Source: Bacillota bacterium
Lineage (GTDB): Bacteria; Bacillota; Clostridia; Lachnospirales; CAG-274
Assembly (NCBI GenBank): GCA_017543265.1
Contig: JAFYGI010000060.1
Location: 47,302-111,301 of the forward strand
Direction of reading: 5' to 3'
DNA: 64,000 bases
Shown: piece by piece, positions 1 through 9,552 of the stretch
Position numbering within the stretch: the first letter of the stretch is position 1
Layout: the number at the start of each line of letters is the position of its first letter
The notes under the pieces: model-generated
The model's database searches: none
Seen by the model: the letters and a program-made list of their open reading frames with translations, nothing else
Told to the model about the DNA's origin: nothing
Made by a program: the position numbers and the translations under genes

Positions 1-1
1 G

Positions 2-130
2 ACCGCGATAGGCGTATTTGACGAAAGAAGCGTGCACAGGCACGACGGTGTAAAGGCTGCCGCAGACAGGTATATAACGGGCTTTAAAGAGGAGCTGGAG
101 TCCATGACGGACCACAGAAAGGACAAATAA
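2..130 (+). CDS. 3' end of an unidentified protein (partial)
   Basis: An open frame enters the window from the left and ends with TAA at 128-130. The 42 visible residues include AIGVFDERSVHRHDG and a charged tail ending in HRKDK. I do not recognise the family from this fragment. The stop codon directly abuts the ATG of the helicase gene, so the two are probably co-transcribed and translationally coupled. Confidence 0.6.
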   Translation, partial: TAIGVFDERSVHRHDGVKAAADRYITGFKEELESMTDHRKDK

Positions 131-1690
131 ATGGAAAACATAAGATTTGAGGATCTGGCCGTTTCGCCGCAGCTTAAAAGGGCTGCTGCGGACATGGGCT
201 TTGAGTTTGCAACGCCCATACAGGCTAAAACGATAGATGCCATACTTGACGGAAAGGACGTTATAGGTCAGGCAAAAACGGGCTCGGGCAAGACGGCGGC
301 GTTTGCGCTGCCCTGTATAGAACGCATCGACCCCGATGACGATAGTTTGCAGGCGGTGATACTTTCGCCCACAAGAGAGCTGGCAATGCAGATATGCACG
401 GAGATAAGAAAGCTGCTTAAATACACGGACAACATAAAAACCGCGGCGGTATACGGCGGACAGCCCATAATAGAGCAGATAAAGGTTTTGAGAAAGGGTG
501 TGCAGATAGTGGTGGGCACGCCCGGACGTGTGATAGACCATATAAAGCGGCATACGCTAAAGATGCAGAATGTGGGCTATGTCGTGCTTGACGAGGCCGA
601 TGAGATGCTGAACATGGGCTTCAGAGAGGATATGGAGAAAATACTCAAAAAAATACCGGGCGACAGGCAGACCCTGCTGTTTTCGGCCACCATGCCAAAG
701 GCGATAAAGGATATTGCGCAGTCCTATCTTAACGATCCCGTACACATAAAAGCGGAAGAGGAAAAGACGGCAATGCCCGACATAGCCCAGTTTTACACCG
801 AGATAAAGGAAAAGACCAAGCCCGAAGCACTGTGCCGTATGCTGGAGTATTATTCGCCCGCGCTTGCAATGGTATTTTGCAATACCAAAAAAAGGGTGGA
901 TGAGGTTACGGATATGCTGAAAAGCCGTGGGTTTTCGGCGGCGGGGCTGCACGGGGACATGGATCAGCCAAAGCGCGACAAGGTGATGAAAAAATTCCGC
1001 ACGGGCAGGGCAAACATACTGGTTGCGACCGATGTTGCCGCAAGAGGGCTTGATATTGAAAATGTGGAGCTTGTGCTGAACTACGATGTGCCGCTTGAAG
1101 AGGAATACTATGTGCACAGAGTGGGCAGGACGGGCCGTGCGGGCAGGACGGGTACCGCAGTCAGCCTTGTGGCGGGCAAGGAAGTCAACAGGATGCGTGC
1201 GATAGCGGGCTATACCAAAAAGAAAATAAAGCTTATGCCGCTGCCTTCCTACAGCGATATTGCCGACAACAGGATAAAAAAGACCGTGGAGGCGGCAAAG
1301 GAAATGTCGCACACGGAGCTTGGGAAATATCTGGAAACGGTGGAAAAGCTGGCGCAAAACGAGATGTCGCCCGTATTGCTTGCCGCAGCGCTGCTTAAAA
1401 TGGCGGCCGGCACGGACGGCGAGGATACGGAGATCCTTAGCGGCGGTCCCGAGGTCAGGGTCATATATATAGACGCAGGCAGCAGGGACGGCATAAGGAT
1501 AAAGGACGTTCTTGGCGCCATAGCGGGTGAATGCGGCATACAGGGCAGCGTTATAGGCGATATAGAGGTGCTTGAGGATCATACGCTTGTGGAAATACCG
1601 CGAAAATATGTCCGTGATGTGCTGAAGGGCATGAAGGGCAAGAAAATAAAGAAAAAAAGCGCCAGAATGAGCCTGGTGTCGGATGATTGA
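131..1690 (+). CDS. DEAD-box ATP-dependent RNA helicase with DbpA-type RNA-binding domain
   Basis: Cytoplasmic RNA helicase of the DeaD/CshA/DbpA group (519 aa), expected to remodel structured RNA in ribosome assembly, mRNA turnover or cold adaptation. The core motifs are all visible: AKTGSGKT (motif I), PTRELA (Ia), TPGR (Ib), DEADEML (II), SAT (III), the ARGLDIENVELVLNYD region (V) and HRVGRTGRAGRTG (VI). After residue about 440 there is a C-terminal segment resembling the DbpA RNA-binding (RRM-like) domain, with IDAGSRDGI and a basic end (KGKKIKKKSARM). Together these match a full-length DEAD helicase of about 500 residues. The ATG follows the upstream stop without a gap and has a weak AAAGGA site. 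Which helicase subgroup it belongs to cannot be settled by eye. Confidence 0.95.
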   Translation: MENIRFEDLAVSPQLKRAAADMGFEFATPIQAKTIDAILDGKDVIGQAKTGSGKTAAFALPCIERIDPDDDSLQAVILSPTRELAMQICTEIRKLLKYTDNIKTAAVYGGQPIIEQIKVLRKGVQIVVGTPGRVIDHIKRHTLKMQNVGYVVLDEADEMLNMGFREDMEKILKKIPGDRQTLLFSATMPKAIKDIAQSYLNDPVHIKAEEEKTAMPDIAQFYTEIKEKTKPEALCRMLEYYSPALAMVFCNTKKRVDEVTDMLKSRGFSAAGLHGDMDQPKRDKVMKKFRTGRANILVATDVAARGLDIENVELVLNYDVPLEEEYYVHRVGRTGRAGRTGTAVSLVAGKEVNRMRAIAGYTKKKIKLMPLPSYSDIADNRIKKTVEAAKEMSHTELGKYLETVEKLAQNEMSPVLLAAALLKMAAGTDGEDTEILSGGPEVRVIYIDAGSRDGIRIKDVLGAIAGECGIQGSVIGDIEVLEDHTLVEIPRKYVRDVLKGMKGKKIKKKSARMSLVSDD

Positions 1691-1801
1691 GAAACAGTAC
1701 TTTTGCGGCAAAAATGAGATTAGTTTTATAAAAAAACATTTTTTGTTTAAAACAACCAAAATTTATTAATTTTTTGTTAAGATTATTAAAAACATTTAAT
1801 A

Positions 1802-1830
1802 TTGATTAACTTTTTGAAAAGTGTTATAAT
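1802..1830 (+). promoter_or_regulatory. Sigma-A promoter for the CnaB adhesin gene
   Basis: TTGATT at 1802-1807 and TATAAT at 1825-1830 with a 17-bp spacer. It leaves a leader of about 165 nt before the adhesin start codon. Confidence 0.75.
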
Positions 1831-1837
1831 GTTTTCA

Positions 1838-1962
1838 AGCGGGGATAGTATACCCCGAATATAATGTTCGGTATTGTTCTACGGATTAAAGGCCGTTTTG
1901 GAATATCGGGGGTTTATACAAGGGCTGAGGCTCAAAAAATAAGCCGCTGTGACGGCTTATTT
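1838..1962 (+). promoter_or_regulatory. Structured 5' leader of the adhesin mRNA
   Basis: The 312-bp gap between the helicase and the adhesin holds the promoter and this leader. It contains a small hairpin with a CGGGG/CCCCG stem (1840-1857). A stronger 9-bp hairpin AATAAGCCG/CGGCTTATT (1938-1946 with 1953-1961) has a 6-nt loop and is followed by an AT-rich run. The second hairpin could be an attenuator or an mRNA-stabilising element. I looked for c-di-GMP-I and -II riboswitch signatures, common before clostridial adhesins, and did not find them. Confidence 0.45.
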
Positions 1963-2002
1963 GTGTATTATTAAAAAATAAATAAAGGGGGAATGAAACT
2001 GT

Positions 2003-5000
2003 ATGAAAAAAGACAGATTACCAAAGAGAAGTCTTAAAAGAACGGTTCTTTCTATGGTCATGGCAGTTGCTATGGTTTTTGGAAACATCGGCTTTGACAC
2101 TCGTGTTGTAAATGTTAAGACAGTTGAAGCTGCGGTACCCACCAAACAGGATGCTGCAAGTGCGGTAAACTACAGTACAATATTGGGTCGTGCTGTGGAA
2201 TACGGCATTTTGGTCGAAAACTTCAATAAGTTCAGTCATTTTGAGTCTACTATAGCTACATACAGCTATAAGGGTAATGACAATGATGACATTGACCTTA
2301 CTGCAACCGGTACGGCGCAGGTAATGATAGGTCAATTTGTTGACGATGAAGAAAACGGAGTTTATTCGGAGCTTAGCTTTGACGACCGCAGTTCGACACA
2401 TTACACAAAGTATATCAATGTTGAAGCACCCAAGGAGGTTCTTGACAGAGTTACACGCAGAAGCGAAAATATGGCTGAGCTTGTAAAAAAAGAGACCGAT
2501 ATAAGTGCAATAAGAAACAACATTACAAGAATGCTCAATAATGTTTCCGAAAAATCGGAAATGTTATCGCAAAAGGCGAACAGCAGCGAGTATGCTGCGG
2601 ATCTTTCGGAGATCGGCAAGCTTGACGGAAAGTACTATCTTGATCTGACAGATCCCGTATATGACGGAAAGGTCGTTTACGTCAATGCAGACGAAAATGA
2701 TCCCGAGGGTCAGAAGCTTCTTTCCAAGATAAGTGAAACAGAGGGCTTATATATAAAGAAGAAGTCCGATACGGTGGTCGTTATCAATATAGATTCCGCA
2801 CAGCCGAGAACACTTCAAAAGTACATTGTTGAGACGGAAAACGGTGTTGAAAACACTTATACCGACCACAGCGGCTCACAGACTGCTGCAAATGAATTCA
2901 GAGATAAAGAAATAGCGCAGAAGATAATATGGAATTTACCTAATGCTACCGAGGTAAGACTTAATACAACGGTAGGTACATTCCTTATCCCCAACAAGGA
3001 TGCTGTGATAGAGCTGGAGGGTTCATCCGGCGGCTGGATAGCTTCCGGCGGTACATTTAATCTGCGTCAGGAGTGGCATTACATCTATAAGGGTGTAAGC
3101 GAAAATACAAACTCCGATGAAAAGGGTCAGATACACTTTGCCGCAAGAAAAGCGTTTACTGATAGGTATGACGGCAAAAATACGGCAGAGAACACATCGG
3201 TATCGTTAAAGAAGGGTGATTATACATTCAGCTTTTACGAGACGGGTGCGGATTATCAGACAGACGGCGTAGTGCCGATACAAAACGATGTTGTCAATGA
3301 AGACTCCAGCAAGATAAAATTCCCTATCCTCAGTTTCTTCACAACTGCGGAATCCGCCGAAACCGGTGCAGGTAAATATCTTGTGGAAGACGGCAATACA
3401 AATACCTACTACTTTGTTATAAAAGAAAACGACGCAGGCAAGGTCAGTGACAAGGGAATAACATATTCCGACGGCGAGATCGATATTGAGCTTAAAGCTA
3501 CCAATAAAGCAGGCGTGCTTTCATACGAGGTAAGTACAAAGACTTATCTTAAATCAGAAAAGAGCGACGAAAATCTGTACAAGGTAAACGATAAGGTCGA
3601 TATGTCCGGTATAGAGTTCTCTCTCGGTGCTTTCTTTAACTTGGTAAAGCCGACGGTTGAGATAAGCAAGGTAGACCAGTTTGGTGCAGAGGTCGTTGGC
3701 GCACAGCTCAGACTTATGTCAAACGACAGATCCGTTACATTTGACAAGAATAATGTATCGGGCGGCAGCAGTTGGATGGTATATGATGAATCGGCTCCCT
3801 ACAGCAACTATTGGAACCCGAATTGGTGGGCATCAACGGGCAAGCTGATAGAGTGGAAGTCTATAGAGGGTGCAAATGCCGTTATCAAGGACATACCCGA
3901 CGGTACATATACCCTTACCGAATACTTGACTCCGGATGATTACGAAAAATCAGAGGACGTTACCTTTACGGTACAAAACGGCAAGGTCGTAAGCGTTAAC
4001 GGCGGTAAAGCGGTCAACAACAAAATTATAATGACCGACAAGAATGTCAAGAAAGCCGATATTGAGGTCAGCAAGGTTGACCTTGCGGGCGACGAGGTAG
4101 AGGGCGCACTTGTTTCCATACAGTATAGGTCTACAGACGGTACTAATTGCGATTTTGTTGCCGAGGTCGGCGACAGCGGTGCGCAGATCAAAAATCAGAG
4201 TACCGACTATATCCAGTGGCAGTCCGGCAGCAAGGGTCCCGTTAAGCTTAAAAACCTCCCCGCAGGTACATATACGTTCCGCGAGGATACGGCACCTGCA
4301 GGCTACAGCAAGGTAACGGAATTTACCTTTACCGTAGAAGGCGGCAGGATAAAGGACGTAAACAGCACGGAGGCCAAGAAGGACGGCGACAACAAGCTTA
4401 TCGTTACAGATAAGGACAACGTTGTAATAAGCAAGCAGGCGCTTGGCAATACAGACGGCAGCGAGCTTCCCGGAGCATCTATGTCTCTTAAGGGTATTGA
4501 CGAGTGGAATTATCCGATAAATTACTATGGTTTCTACGGTTATTCCGACCAGTCTATCCCTGTTGACTGCGGAAACGGCGACCTTACATGGAATGCCGAT
4601 GAAAACGCATGGACATGGACATCGGGCAGCAAGCCTCAGGAATTCAGAAATCTTAAGGACGGTACATATACCATCCATGAGGATGTTAACGGTGTCCCCG
4701 CAGGCTATAAGGTATCAAACGATATTACCTTTACCTTAAAGGACGGCAAGGTGACATCCGCAGAATTTAACGGTGCTCCTCTTGATTACAGCAAAAATAC
4801 TGTAATTATGTATGATGAGGCAGGCGAAAACACTACAAAGGATGTTGTTATAAGCAAGGTAGATGTTGGCGGTAAGAATCTTGAAAACGCAAGACTTACA
4901 CTTATCGTGACAGATGCTGATAACAAAGATGTCAACATAAAGGATGTTATAACAGACCTTAAAAATGCAGACAGTATTGAATGGGGCGACAGCTCCGTAT

Positions 5001-8000
5001 CATGGACATCTACTAAAAAAGCAGCTATTGCTACATTCCCTGCTGTGGGCAAATACAATGCTACGCTTAAAGAGGATGCGGCTCCCGCCGGCTATCAGGT
5101 AGCATCGGATGTAAGCTTTGTACTTGAAGACGGCAAGTTAAAGGATGCAGACGACAAGGATTTAGAAAAGGTCGTGATGAAAGATTACGCCAAGAAGGAC
5201 GTTTCTATCAGCAAGAAGTCTGCTGTTGACCAGTCGGAGCTTAAGGGCGCAGAGCTTACACTTACGGGTGTTGATAAGTTCGGTGATGAAGTTAAATTTG
5301 ACTCCGACCAGATAGAGACAGGCGAAGGTGCCGAAAAGCTTTGCGACGGCAAGCAGCTTACATCTCTTAAGTGGTCATCGGGTACAACGGCTACTTTGAT
5401 AAAGGGTCTTTCGGACGGTACCTATACATTGAGCGAGGATAACGCTCCCCGCGGCTACAAGGTTGCGGACAGTGTTACATTTGAGATAGAGAACGGCGAG
5501 ATCGTTTCGGGTGATACCGATATGATCGATGAACTCAACAAGACAGATGTAAACCTCAGCAAGAAATCCGCTGCCGACAGCAGCGAGCTGAAGGGTGCTG
5601 TACTTACTCTTACGGGTACCGATTTTGCGGGCAATACCGTATCGTTTACAAAGGACAATGTACAGCTTGGCTCCGAAGCAAAGGAAGGCACCTACGGTGA
5701 AACACTTTCTTGGACATCGGGCAGCAGTTCTACATTGGTTAAGAATCTTCCCGACGGTGAGTATGTACTTCACGAGGATACAGCTCCTCTCGGCTATGTT
5801 AAGAACACCGATGTAAGCTTTAAGATACAAAACGGTAAGCTTGTTAAGGACGTTGGCGTTTCAGTCGATACCAATACCGTAGCCATCGTTGATGATGTTG
5901 CAAAGACAGATGTTACAATAAGCAAGCAGACTGTTTCCAACAGCGGCGAGAATAACGAGCTGAAGGGTGCTGTACTGACACTTACCGGTACAGATTACGA
6001 AGGAAACGGTGTGGTATTCAAAGAAGAAGACATAACGCTTGGCAGAAATGCGCAGCCCGGTTCATACGGCAGTACGCTTTCCTGGACATCCGGCGAAAGC
6101 CCCACACAGGTCAACAATCTTCCCGACGGACATTATGTACTTGTGGAAGATACTGCACCTTTGGGTTATGTTAAGGCTACATCTATAGAGTTCAGCATCA
6201 AAAACGGTGAGGTTTACGATGCAGAAGACAATCCTGTGACTTCAAGCACTATTGTTATGGTAGACGAGGTCGCAAGTACGGATGTTGCGATAAGCAAGAC
6301 ATCGGCAGCCGACAGCAGTGAACTTAAGGGTGCAAAGCTTACCCTTACAGGCGTTGATTACAATAAGGATGCTGTAGTATTTGATGAATCCAATTTAGAG
6401 CTTGCAAAGGATGCGGAAAATCCCACATACGGCAGCTCGCTTTCATGGACGTCGGGCAGCAGTGAGACACTTGTCAAGAACCTTCCCGACGGTACATATA
6501 CACTTACCGAGGATGCGGCTCCCGCAGGTTATAACAAGACGAGTGCAATAACATTCGGCATTAAAAACGGTGTTGTTGTGGATGCAACAGGCAAGGAAAT
6601 ATCAGACAAGAAGATCGTTATGGTCGATGAACTTACAAAGACCGATGTAACGATCAGCAAGATATCCGCTGCAACAACAAGCGAGCTCAGCGGTGCTATT
6701 CTTCAGCTTACAGGTACTGATTTTGCGGACAATAAGGTAGTATTTACCGAAAAGAACATTAAGCTTGGCGAGGGTGCGGGCAATGCATCCTACGGCGATG
6801 TGCTTCAGTGGACTTCCGGCAATGCACCTACACTTGTTAAGGATATACCTGACGGTACATATACACTTACCGAGCATCAGGCACCCGATAATTACGAGAT
6901 TGCGGAGTCTATAACATTTGTTGTTAAAAACGGCAAGGTATATGATGTAGACGGCAGCGAGATCACAGACAAGAAGATAGTTATGGAGGATAAGCTTAAG
7001 GAAACGACAACAGAGTCAACTACCGAAAGCACGACCACAACTGTTACAACAACTACCGAGACCACTACAACATCGGAAACTTCCACAAAGAAGAGCGGCT
7101 CGGACGATGAGTCAAAGACTACAACTCAGACTACATCGGAAACAACTTCGGAGACAACATCCGAGACTACGTCCGAGACAACTTCGGAAGCTACATCGGA
7201 GTCAACATCCGAGGCAACTTCAGAGGAAACATCGGAGGCTACATCGGAAGCAACTTCGGAGGAAACTTCGGAAGCTACTACTGCATCTGAGGCAACAACT
7301 CAGACCGATACAGAGACTACATCAAAGGAGCCTTCGGGTGAAGATTCAACCGAAGCAACAACAGAGTCTCCCAGCGATGATAATACATCGAGCAGTACAA
7401 CAACTACCGAAACAACTACGGAGTCGACCACCGAAACAACTACGGAGTCTACTACAGAAACGACTACGGAGACCACAACAGAGTCTACTACGGAAACAAC
7501 AACGCAGACAACTGTTGAAACTACTACCGAGTCTACTACAGAAACAACAACAGAAGCTACAACAGAGTCAACAACACAGACCACTACAAAGAGAAGCGGC
7601 GATGATGATGTTGACAGAACAACAACGGAGTCTACTACAGAAGCTACGACCGAAGCCACAACTGTAACAACGACAGAGGCTACTACCGAGGCAACGACTG
7701 TAACAACACAGACAACTACCGAGGCAACGACCGAAGCTACTACAGAGAACACAACGGAGTCTACAACAGAGACTACAACAGAAGCTACTACCGAAACAAC
7801 AACACAGACTACGACCGAGGCTACAACAGAGGCTACAACAGAAACCACTACAGCCACAACAGAGTCTACTACCGTTTCGGAAACAACAACTACGGGCACG
7901 ACAGAGCCTTCATCGGAGGAGCCTTTGGGTGACAACACTACAGAAACACCTACCGAGGAGCATCACGGTGATAATACGTCAAGCAGCACAACGACCACAG

Positions 8001-8896
8001 AGACGACAACGGAAGCCACAACGGAGACTACCACCGAAGCAACCACAGAAACTACGACAGAGTCTACTTCGGAGTCTACAACAGAGGCTACAACAGAGAC
8101 TACCACATCGTCATCGGGCGGTCACGGTGTTGACAAGACAACAGAGGCTACAACAGAAGCGACGACCGAGGCTACAACGGAGGCTACTACAGAAGCAGCT
8201 ACAAAGGCCACAACAGAGGCTACTACAGAAGCTACTACACAGGGTACAACAAGCTCGTCCGACAAGACAACGGAAGGCGCTACAGAGTCTACAACAACAA
8301 AAGATCATGCATCGGGTTCGGAGGACGTATCCAAGGATTCCACTACCGAGGCTACAACAGCTTCTTCGGGCGGCGGTTCATCCAGAAGAGACAGAGCATC
8401 CTCTACAGATGATGAGAGCAGAGGTAAGAGCGGCGGTTCAAGTTCTCTTAACAGAGGATCGGGCAGCGACAGCGATACCAACAACGGTAGCGAGAACGAT
8501 GTAACGGATAATGTTACGGATGTTACAGACGAAAACACAAATACCGATAACAATAACGATGTTATTACTTCGGACAACACAAGCAGTGATTTCGTTGACA
8601 CCGAGACCAGCGGCAGCAGCAATACAAGCGGCGGCAGCACAACAAACACAGTAGTTGATACACAGGAAGAGGTTGACAACAGCGCGTATGCTAATGCAGA
8701 CGGCAGCGGTTTCAGAAACAACAACATGACTACTGCAAACGCAAGTGCAAACAGCGGTAATCCCAATGCACCTGCAGCAGCACAGTCCAAGCTTCCTCAG
8801 ACAGGCAGCCCTGTAGATACACAGACCATCTTTGGTTTTGGTGCATTACTTATGGCAGCCGGTGTATATCTGCTTAAGAAAAAGGCTGTAAGATAA
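2003..8896 (+). CDS. Giant LPXTG-anchored CnaB/SpaA-repeat surface adhesin with Thr-rich stalk
   Basis: Predicted cell-wall-anchored adhesin of 2,297 aa. The start is supported by a GGGGG ribosome site at 1987-1991. A basic, hydrophobic signal peptide covers about residues 1-42. An N-terminal region of about 500 residues follows, beginning YSTILGRAVEYGILVENFNK, which resembles the N-domain of other clostridial CnaB adhesins. Nine SpaA/CnaB-type beta modules lie at about residues 548-1663, each opening with (I/V/L)SK and carrying a conserved GTYTLTEDxAPxGY-like segment. Glu at this position often completes an isopeptide bond in the family. Residues about 1668-2125 form a Thr/Glu/Ser stalk, followed by a Ser/Asn/Asp-rich segment. 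The sorting signal is LPQTG (2264-2268), then a hydrophobic helix and KKKAVR. The ligand is unknown. Pilin versus monomeric adhesin cannot be decided, as no sortase gene is adjacent. Confidence 0.92.
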   Translation: MKKDRLPKRSLKRTVLSMVMAVAMVFGNIGFDTRVVNVKTVEAAVPTKQDAASAVNYSTILGRAVEYGILVENFNKFSHFESTIATYSYKGNDNDDIDLTATGTAQVMIGQFVDDEENGVYSELSFDDRSSTHYTKYINVEAPKEVLDRVTRRSENMAELVKKETDISAIRNNITRMLNNVSEKSEMLSQKANSSEYAADLSEIGKLDGKYYLDLTDPVYDGKVVYVNADENDPEGQKLLSKISETEGLYIKKKSDTVVVINIDSAQPRTLQKYIVETENGVENTYTDHSGSQTAANEFRDKEIAQKIIWNLPNATEVRLNTTVGTFLIPNKDAVIELEGSSGGWIASGGTFNLRQEWHYIYKGVSENTNSDEKGQIHFAARKAFTDRYDGKNTAENTSVSLKKGDYTFSFYETGADYQTDGVVPIQNDVVNEDSSKIKFPILSFFTTAESAETGAGKYLVEDGNTNTYYFVIKENDAGKVSDKGITYSDGEIDIELKATNKAGVLSYEVSTKTYLKSEKSDENLYKVNDKVDMSGIEFSLGAFFNLVKPTVEISKVDQFGAEVVGAQLRLMSNDRSVTFDKNNVSGGSSWMVYDESAPYSNYWNPNWWASTGKLIEWKSIEGANAVIKDIPDGTYTLTEYLTPDDYEKSEDVTFTVQNGKVVSVNGGKAVNNKIIMTDKNVKKADIEVSKVDLAGDEVEGALVSIQYRSTDGTNCDFVAEVGDSGAQIKNQSTDYIQWQSGSKGPVKLKNLPAGTYTFREDTAPAGYSKVTEFTFTVEGGRIKDVNSTEAKKDGDNKLIVTDKDNVVISKQALGNTDGSELPGASMSLKGIDEWNYPINYYGFYGYSDQSIPVDCGNGDLTWNADENAWTWTSGSKPQEFRNLKDGTYTIHEDVNGVPAGYKVSNDITFTLKDGKVTSAEFNGAPLDYSKNTVIMYDEAGENTTKDVVISKVDVGGKNLENARLTLIVTDADNKDVNIKDVITDLKNADSIEWGDSSVSWTSTKKAAIATFPAVGKYNATLKEDAAPAGYQVASDVSFVLEDGKLKDADDKDLEKVVMKDYAKKDVSISKKSAVDQSELKGAELTLTGVDKFGDEVKFDSDQIETGEGAEKLCDGKQLTSLKWSSGTTATLIKGLSDGTYTLSEDNAPRGYKVADSVTFEIENGEIVSGDTDMIDELNKTDVNLSKKSAADSSELKGAVLTLTGTDFAGNTVSFTKDNVQLGSEAKEGTYGETLSWTSGSSSTLVKNLPDGEYVLHEDTAPLGYVKNTDVSFKIQNGKLVKDVGVSVDTNTVAIVDDVAKTDVTISKQTVSNSGENNELKGAVLTLTGTDYEGNGVVFKEEDITLGRNAQPGSYGSTLSWTSGESPTQVNNLPDGHYVLVEDTAPLGYVKATSIEFSIKNGEVYDAEDNPVTSSTIVMVDEVASTDVAISKTSAADSSELKGAKLTLTGVDYNKDAVVFDESNLELAKDAENPTYGSSLSWTSGSSETLVKNLPDGTYTLTEDAAPAGYNKTSAITFGIKNGVVVDATGKEISDKKIVMVDELTKTDVTISKISAATTSELSGAILQLTGTDFADNKVVFTEKNIKLGEGAGNASYGDVLQWTSGNAPTLVKDIPDGTYTLTEHQAPDNYEIAESITFVVKNGKVYDVDGSEITDKKIVMEDKLKETTTESTTESTTTTVTTTTETTTTSETSTKKSGSDDESKTTTQTTSETTSETTSETTSETTSEATSESTSEATSEETSEATSEATSEETSEATTASEATTQTDTETTSKEPSGEDSTEATTESPSDDNTSSSTTTTETTTESTTETTTESTTETTTETTTESTTETTTQTTVETTTESTTETTTEATTESTTQTTTKRSGDDDVDRTTTESTTEATTEATTVTTTEATTEATTVTTQTTTEATTEATTENTTESTTETTTEATTETTTQTTTEATTEATTETTTATTESTTVSETTTTGTTEPSSEEPLGDNTTETPTEEHHGDNTSSSTTTTETTTEATTETTTEATTETTTESTSESTTEATTETTTSSSGGHGVDKTTEATTEATTEATTEATTEAATKATTEATTEATTQGTTSSSDKTTEGATESTTTKDHASGSEDVSKDSTTEATTASSGGGSSRRDRASSTDDESRGKSGGSSSLNRGSGSDSDTNNGSENDVTDNVTDVTDENTNTDNNNDVITSDNTSSDFVDTETSGSSNTSGGSTTNTVVDTQEEVDNSAYANADGSGFRNNNMTTANASANSGNPNAPAAAQSKLPQTGSPVDTQTIFGFGALLMAAGVYLLKKKAVR
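7000..8380 (+). repeat. Low-complexity Thr/Glu/Ser-coding repeat tract
   Basis: About 1.4 kb of degenerate 9- to 15-bp repeats encodes TTTE, TTEA, TTES and TSE units forming the adhesin stalk. A larger duplication is also visible: a segment coding NTSSSTTTTETTTE occurs near 7380 and again near 7970. Such tracts expand and contract by slippage, so the length may vary between strains. The tract gives long open frames in other frames and on the other strand. These are artefacts. Confidence 0.9.
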
Positions 8897-8960
8897 TAAA
8901 CGGCCATAATACGAGGTTTTGTTGATCGTTGAGATCGACAGTTGATACAAACCCGACAAG

Positions 8961-8995
8961 CGGTGTGCGTGAGCGATCATGCACACCGTTTTTTT
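8961..8995 (+). terminator. Rho-independent terminator after the adhesin gene
   Basis: CGGTGTGC (8961-8968) pairs with GCACACCG (8981-8988), extendable by two inner pairs, and is followed by seven T. Confidence 0.9.
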
Positions 8996-9002
8996 GTGAA
9001 TT

Positions 9003-9030
9003 TATGCACCAAACGCAAACTTGGTGCATA
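9003..9030 (+). promoter_or_regulatory. Perfect 10-bp inverted repeat upstream of the 121-aa gene
   Basis: TATGCACCAA (9003-9012) and TTGGTGCATA (9021-9030), with an 8-nt spacer and no T-run. It may be an operator or an mRNA hairpin 36 bp before the next start codon. Confidence 0.4.
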
Positions 9031-9065
9031 GAATATAGATGAGCAGGTAAAAGGGAGATGCCCCG

Positions 9066-9431
9066 ATGAATGATCTTGTCAGAATAACACAAAGCTTCGG
9101 TGACCCCGTCAGTCTTAAAAAGGATGCGGCAGAGGCGGCTGCATTGATAACACAGCATTTCAGGCAGAAATATGTTGCGCCCGTTAAAGGTGTCTATGCG
9201 GAAAAAAGGGCGGAATGTCTTGAAAAGCCAAGCCCGAATGTGGTGCTGCTGCAGGCGTGCAGGCCGTTTGTAAAAAATACGGCAATGCTTGACAAAATGA
9301 TAGAGAGCATGGCGGGCTGTGAGGCTGCGGCAGCCATGATAAAGGAGTATACGGGCAACAAGGAAAAGGGGGAACACAAGGCGGGCGAAAGCATGGCGTA
9401 TATCTTGCTTTTGGCGATGATTTTAAGGTGA
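9066..9431 (+). CDS. Unidentified 121-aa protein
   Basis: I do not recognise this family. It is a soluble-looking, mixed-charge protein, Ala-rich in parts (EAAALI, CEAAAAM), with no signal peptide or membrane segment apart from a weakly hydrophobic end (YILLLAMILR). A GGGAG ribosome site at 9052-9056 precedes the ATG. It lies alone between the adhesin terminator and the promoter of the BlaI-like gene. The inverted repeat at 9003-9030 lies in its upstream region. Its function cannot be inferred from context. Confidence 0.6.
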   Translation: MNDLVRITQSFGDPVSLKKDAAEAAALITQHFRQKYVAPVKGVYAEKRAECLEKPSPNVVLLQACRPFVKNTAMLDKMIESMAGCEAAAAMIKEYTGNKEKGEHKAGESMAYILLLAMILR

Positions 9432-9450
9432 AAAGCTTAAATTAAAACTT

Positions 9451-9468
9451 TTATTATAATTATAATAA
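9451..9468 (+). promoter_or_regulatory. 18-bp palindrome, candidate operator of the BlaI-like repressor
   Basis: TTATTATAATTATAATAA is a perfect palindrome ending 3 bp before the -35 box at 9472. It is all A/T, so chance is possible. Its position suggests autoregulation by the HTH protein encoded next. Confidence 0.4.
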
Positions 9469-9471
9469 CTG

Positions 9472-9500
9472 TTGACAAAAAGCGAAAAATGTCATAAAAT
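9472..9500 (+). promoter_or_regulatory. Sigma-A promoter of the BlaI-like operon
   Basis: TTGACA (9472-9477), a 17-bp spacer, TAAAAT (9495-9500). This position rules out the in-frame TTG at 9472 as a start codon. Confidence 0.85.
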
Positions 9501-9552
9501 AAAACTATGGGTTAGGGAGTTTGAACTTGGCTTAAGAATGGAGGAAAGCATA

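Noticed and set aside
1838..1962. c-di-GMP riboswitch in the adhesin leader
   Set aside because: Neither the GGGCAAACC-type core of class I nor the class II core is present.
7107..8504. Long open frames in other frames and on the minus strand across the Thr-rich tract
   Set aside because: They are by-products of the simple repeat; their translations are low-complexity Arg/Gln/Leu or Val/Ser strings with no ribosome sites.
9472..9552. TTG start for the BlaI-like gene
   Set aside because: The TTG is the first part of the -35 box of a consensus promoter; ATG 9,553 has a strong ribosome site.
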